From a bacterium TMED221 (lineage in GTDB: Bacteria; Actinomycetota; Acidimicrobiia; Actinomarinales; Actinomarinaceae), in contig NHJS02000020.1 of the NCBI GenBank assembly GCA_002169115.2, positions 1 to 6,963 on the forward strand: 6,963 nucleotides of DNA, written 5' to 3'. Shown here one piece after another: positions 6,521 through 6,963 of this stretch. Numbering within the stretch: the stretch's first letter is position 1; each line of letters opens with the position of its first letter. The translations under genes were made by a program, and so were the position numbers. The notes under the pieces are model-generated. The model was given only the letters and a program-made list of their open reading frames with translations. It ran no database searches and was not told where the DNA came from.

Positions 6521-6532
6521 CTAAACTTTGAG
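6521..6532. repeat. Direct repeat CTAAACTTTGAG, copy 2
   Basis: The second exact copy of the 12-bp repeat at 6431-6442. It abuts the left arm of the long hairpin at 6532-6585. A related shorter match, CAAACTTTAA, occurs at about 6709 inside the rightmost gene. Confidence 0.5.
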
Positions 6533-6585
6533 GAAAAGAGGATTCGTTAGATTTATAAAGATCTGACAAAAGAATTCTCTTTTCT
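6532..6585 (+). other. Long imperfect hairpin, structured as plus-strand RNA
   Basis: AAAAGAGGATTC (6534-6545) pairs with GAATTCTCTTTT (6572-6583) over 12 bp, extended by G6533-C6584 and G6532-U6585. Inside it, GTTAGAT (6546-6552) pairs with ATCTGAC (6561-6567), leaving an 8-nt loop and a one-sided A4 bulge (6568-6571). The non-Watson-Crick pairs at 6541/6576, 6548/6565 and 6532/6585 are all G-U in plus-strand RNA and would be C-A mismatches on the other strand. It therefore looks like an RNA element of a plus-strand transcript: a leader structure, attenuator, weak terminator or small RNA. It ends 72 nt before the GTG at 6658. Confidence 0.55.
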
Positions 6586-6645
6586 GTTTCAAATGAAAAA
6601 TATAAAAAGACCATGATTGTCTAGACTTCTATCTTTAATAATTAC

Positions 6646-6651
6646 TAAAAT
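6646..6651 (+). promoter_or_regulatory. Candidate -10 box for a leaderless plus-strand transcript
   Basis: TAAAAT matches the -10 consensus at five of six bases and ends 6 nt before the GTG at 6658, the same geometry as at aconitase. No -35 match was found at normal spacing, and no ribosome site precedes the GTG. Random TA-rich hexamers are frequent here, so support is modest. Confidence 0.35.
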
Positions 6652-6657
6652 TACAGG

Positions 6658-6963
6658 GTGAACAGAAGAATAAGTAAAAGCTTTAAAATAGTTTTTAAAA
6701 GTTTATATCCAAACTTTAATGAAAGTGAGATAGAAAACTCAGAAGAGTATTTTTTCTTTATATTAAGTAATTATCCTGATAAGTCTGAAATCATACAGTT
6801 AAAAGCTTTATTTTTTATATTTTCTTTCAAAGTAAGAACATTAATAATAAGAGATCAAAACATATCTAATTTAATAAATAAATTACAAAGTTCTAATGTA
6901 GAAACACTAAGAAAACTTGGCTTTAGCATTACTGCACTTTTTGGCTTGAGCACTGCTCGTTCA
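6658..6963 (+). CDS. Unidentified protein, 3' end outside the window
   Basis: An open frame of 102 codons from GTG to the last base of the window, with no stop, which is unlikely by chance in DNA this rich in TAA and TTA. A TAA at 6646-6648 closes the frame upstream and no ATG is available, so GTG at 6658 is the only early start. The product begins V(M)NRRISKSFKIVFKSLYPN and looks all-helical. It is basic at the N-terminus, with an acidic patch at about 24-30 (ESEIENSEE runs through it), hydrophobic helices at about 51-58 and 87-97, and no signal peptide. I do not recognise it. A regulatory N-terminal helical region of a larger enzyme, such as a GMC oxidoreductase, is a weak guess. It is divergent from the nuclease gene. 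Confidence 0.6.
   Translation, partial: MNRRISKSFKIVFKSLYPNFNESEIENSEEYFFFILSNYPDKSEIIQLKALFFIFSFKVRTLIIRDQNISNLINKLQSSNVETLRKLGFSITALFGLSTARS

Noticed and set aside
6514..6531. Five-codon micro-frame (M-F-T-K-L) just before the long hairpin, with a TACAAT -10-like box at 6488-6493, resembling a leader-peptide attenuator
   Set aside because: There is no ribosome site, no run of one regulatory amino acid and no -35 match; such tiny frames are common by chance.

Overview
The window looks like a piece of chromosome from a small-genome, strongly AT-rich bacterium. Genes are packed with 1-base overlaps, and Lys, Asn and Ile codons are common. The best taxonomic hint is the last gene of the main operon. 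It encodes a lipoprotein with an N-terminal lipobox and a C-terminal membrane helix, in the layout of mycobacterial LppM. Together with the rph-rdgB pair and start codons sitting directly behind -10 boxes (leaderless style), this suggests a low-GC marine actinobacterium such as the Actinomarinales. That is an inference. The aconitase is of the short mitochondrial/Bacteroidetes type, which does not help the assignment.

Layout: six genes read leftward on the minus strand. From right to left they are a 486-aa iron-sulfur PD-(D/E)XK (RecB/Cas4-like) nuclease (4947-6407), aconitase (2644-4908), pyridoxamine 5'-phosphate oxidase pdxH (1994-2644), RNase PH rph (1327-1992), the RdgB/HAM1 nucleotide pyrophosphatase (755-1327) and the LppM-like lipoprotein (85-768). 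The five genes from aconitase to lipoprotein are joined by overlaps or a 1-base gap and form one operon. It ends at a strong intrinsic terminator (1-26), preceded by a second perfect hairpin. The nuclease lies 38 bp upstream of aconitase. A consensus TATAAT 7 nt before the aconitase ATG suggests aconitase also has its own, probably leaderless, promoter. At the right edge an unrecognised gene starts on the plus strand (GTG at 6658) and runs out of the window. It diverges from the nuclease across a 250-bp spacer that holds a nuclease promoter candidate, direct repeats and a long imperfect hairpin.

Roles: the operon mixes TCA-cycle metabolism (aconitase), cofactor supply (PdxH), tRNA 3'-end maturation (RNase PH), nucleotide-pool cleaning (RdgB) and an envelope lipoprotein. 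It looks like a compact housekeeping operon, not one pathway.

The most unusual item is the nuclease. Its two halves carry the same cysteine pattern (one Cys, then CxxCx5C) and a matching V-x-L-K-T-G motif. By my alignment, however, the N-terminal half has lost the catalytic His, Asp and Glu. It reads as a tandem duplication in which one copy became a pseudo-nuclease but kept its iron-sulfur ligands. No CRISPR array, transposase, tRNA or rRNA gene was seen.
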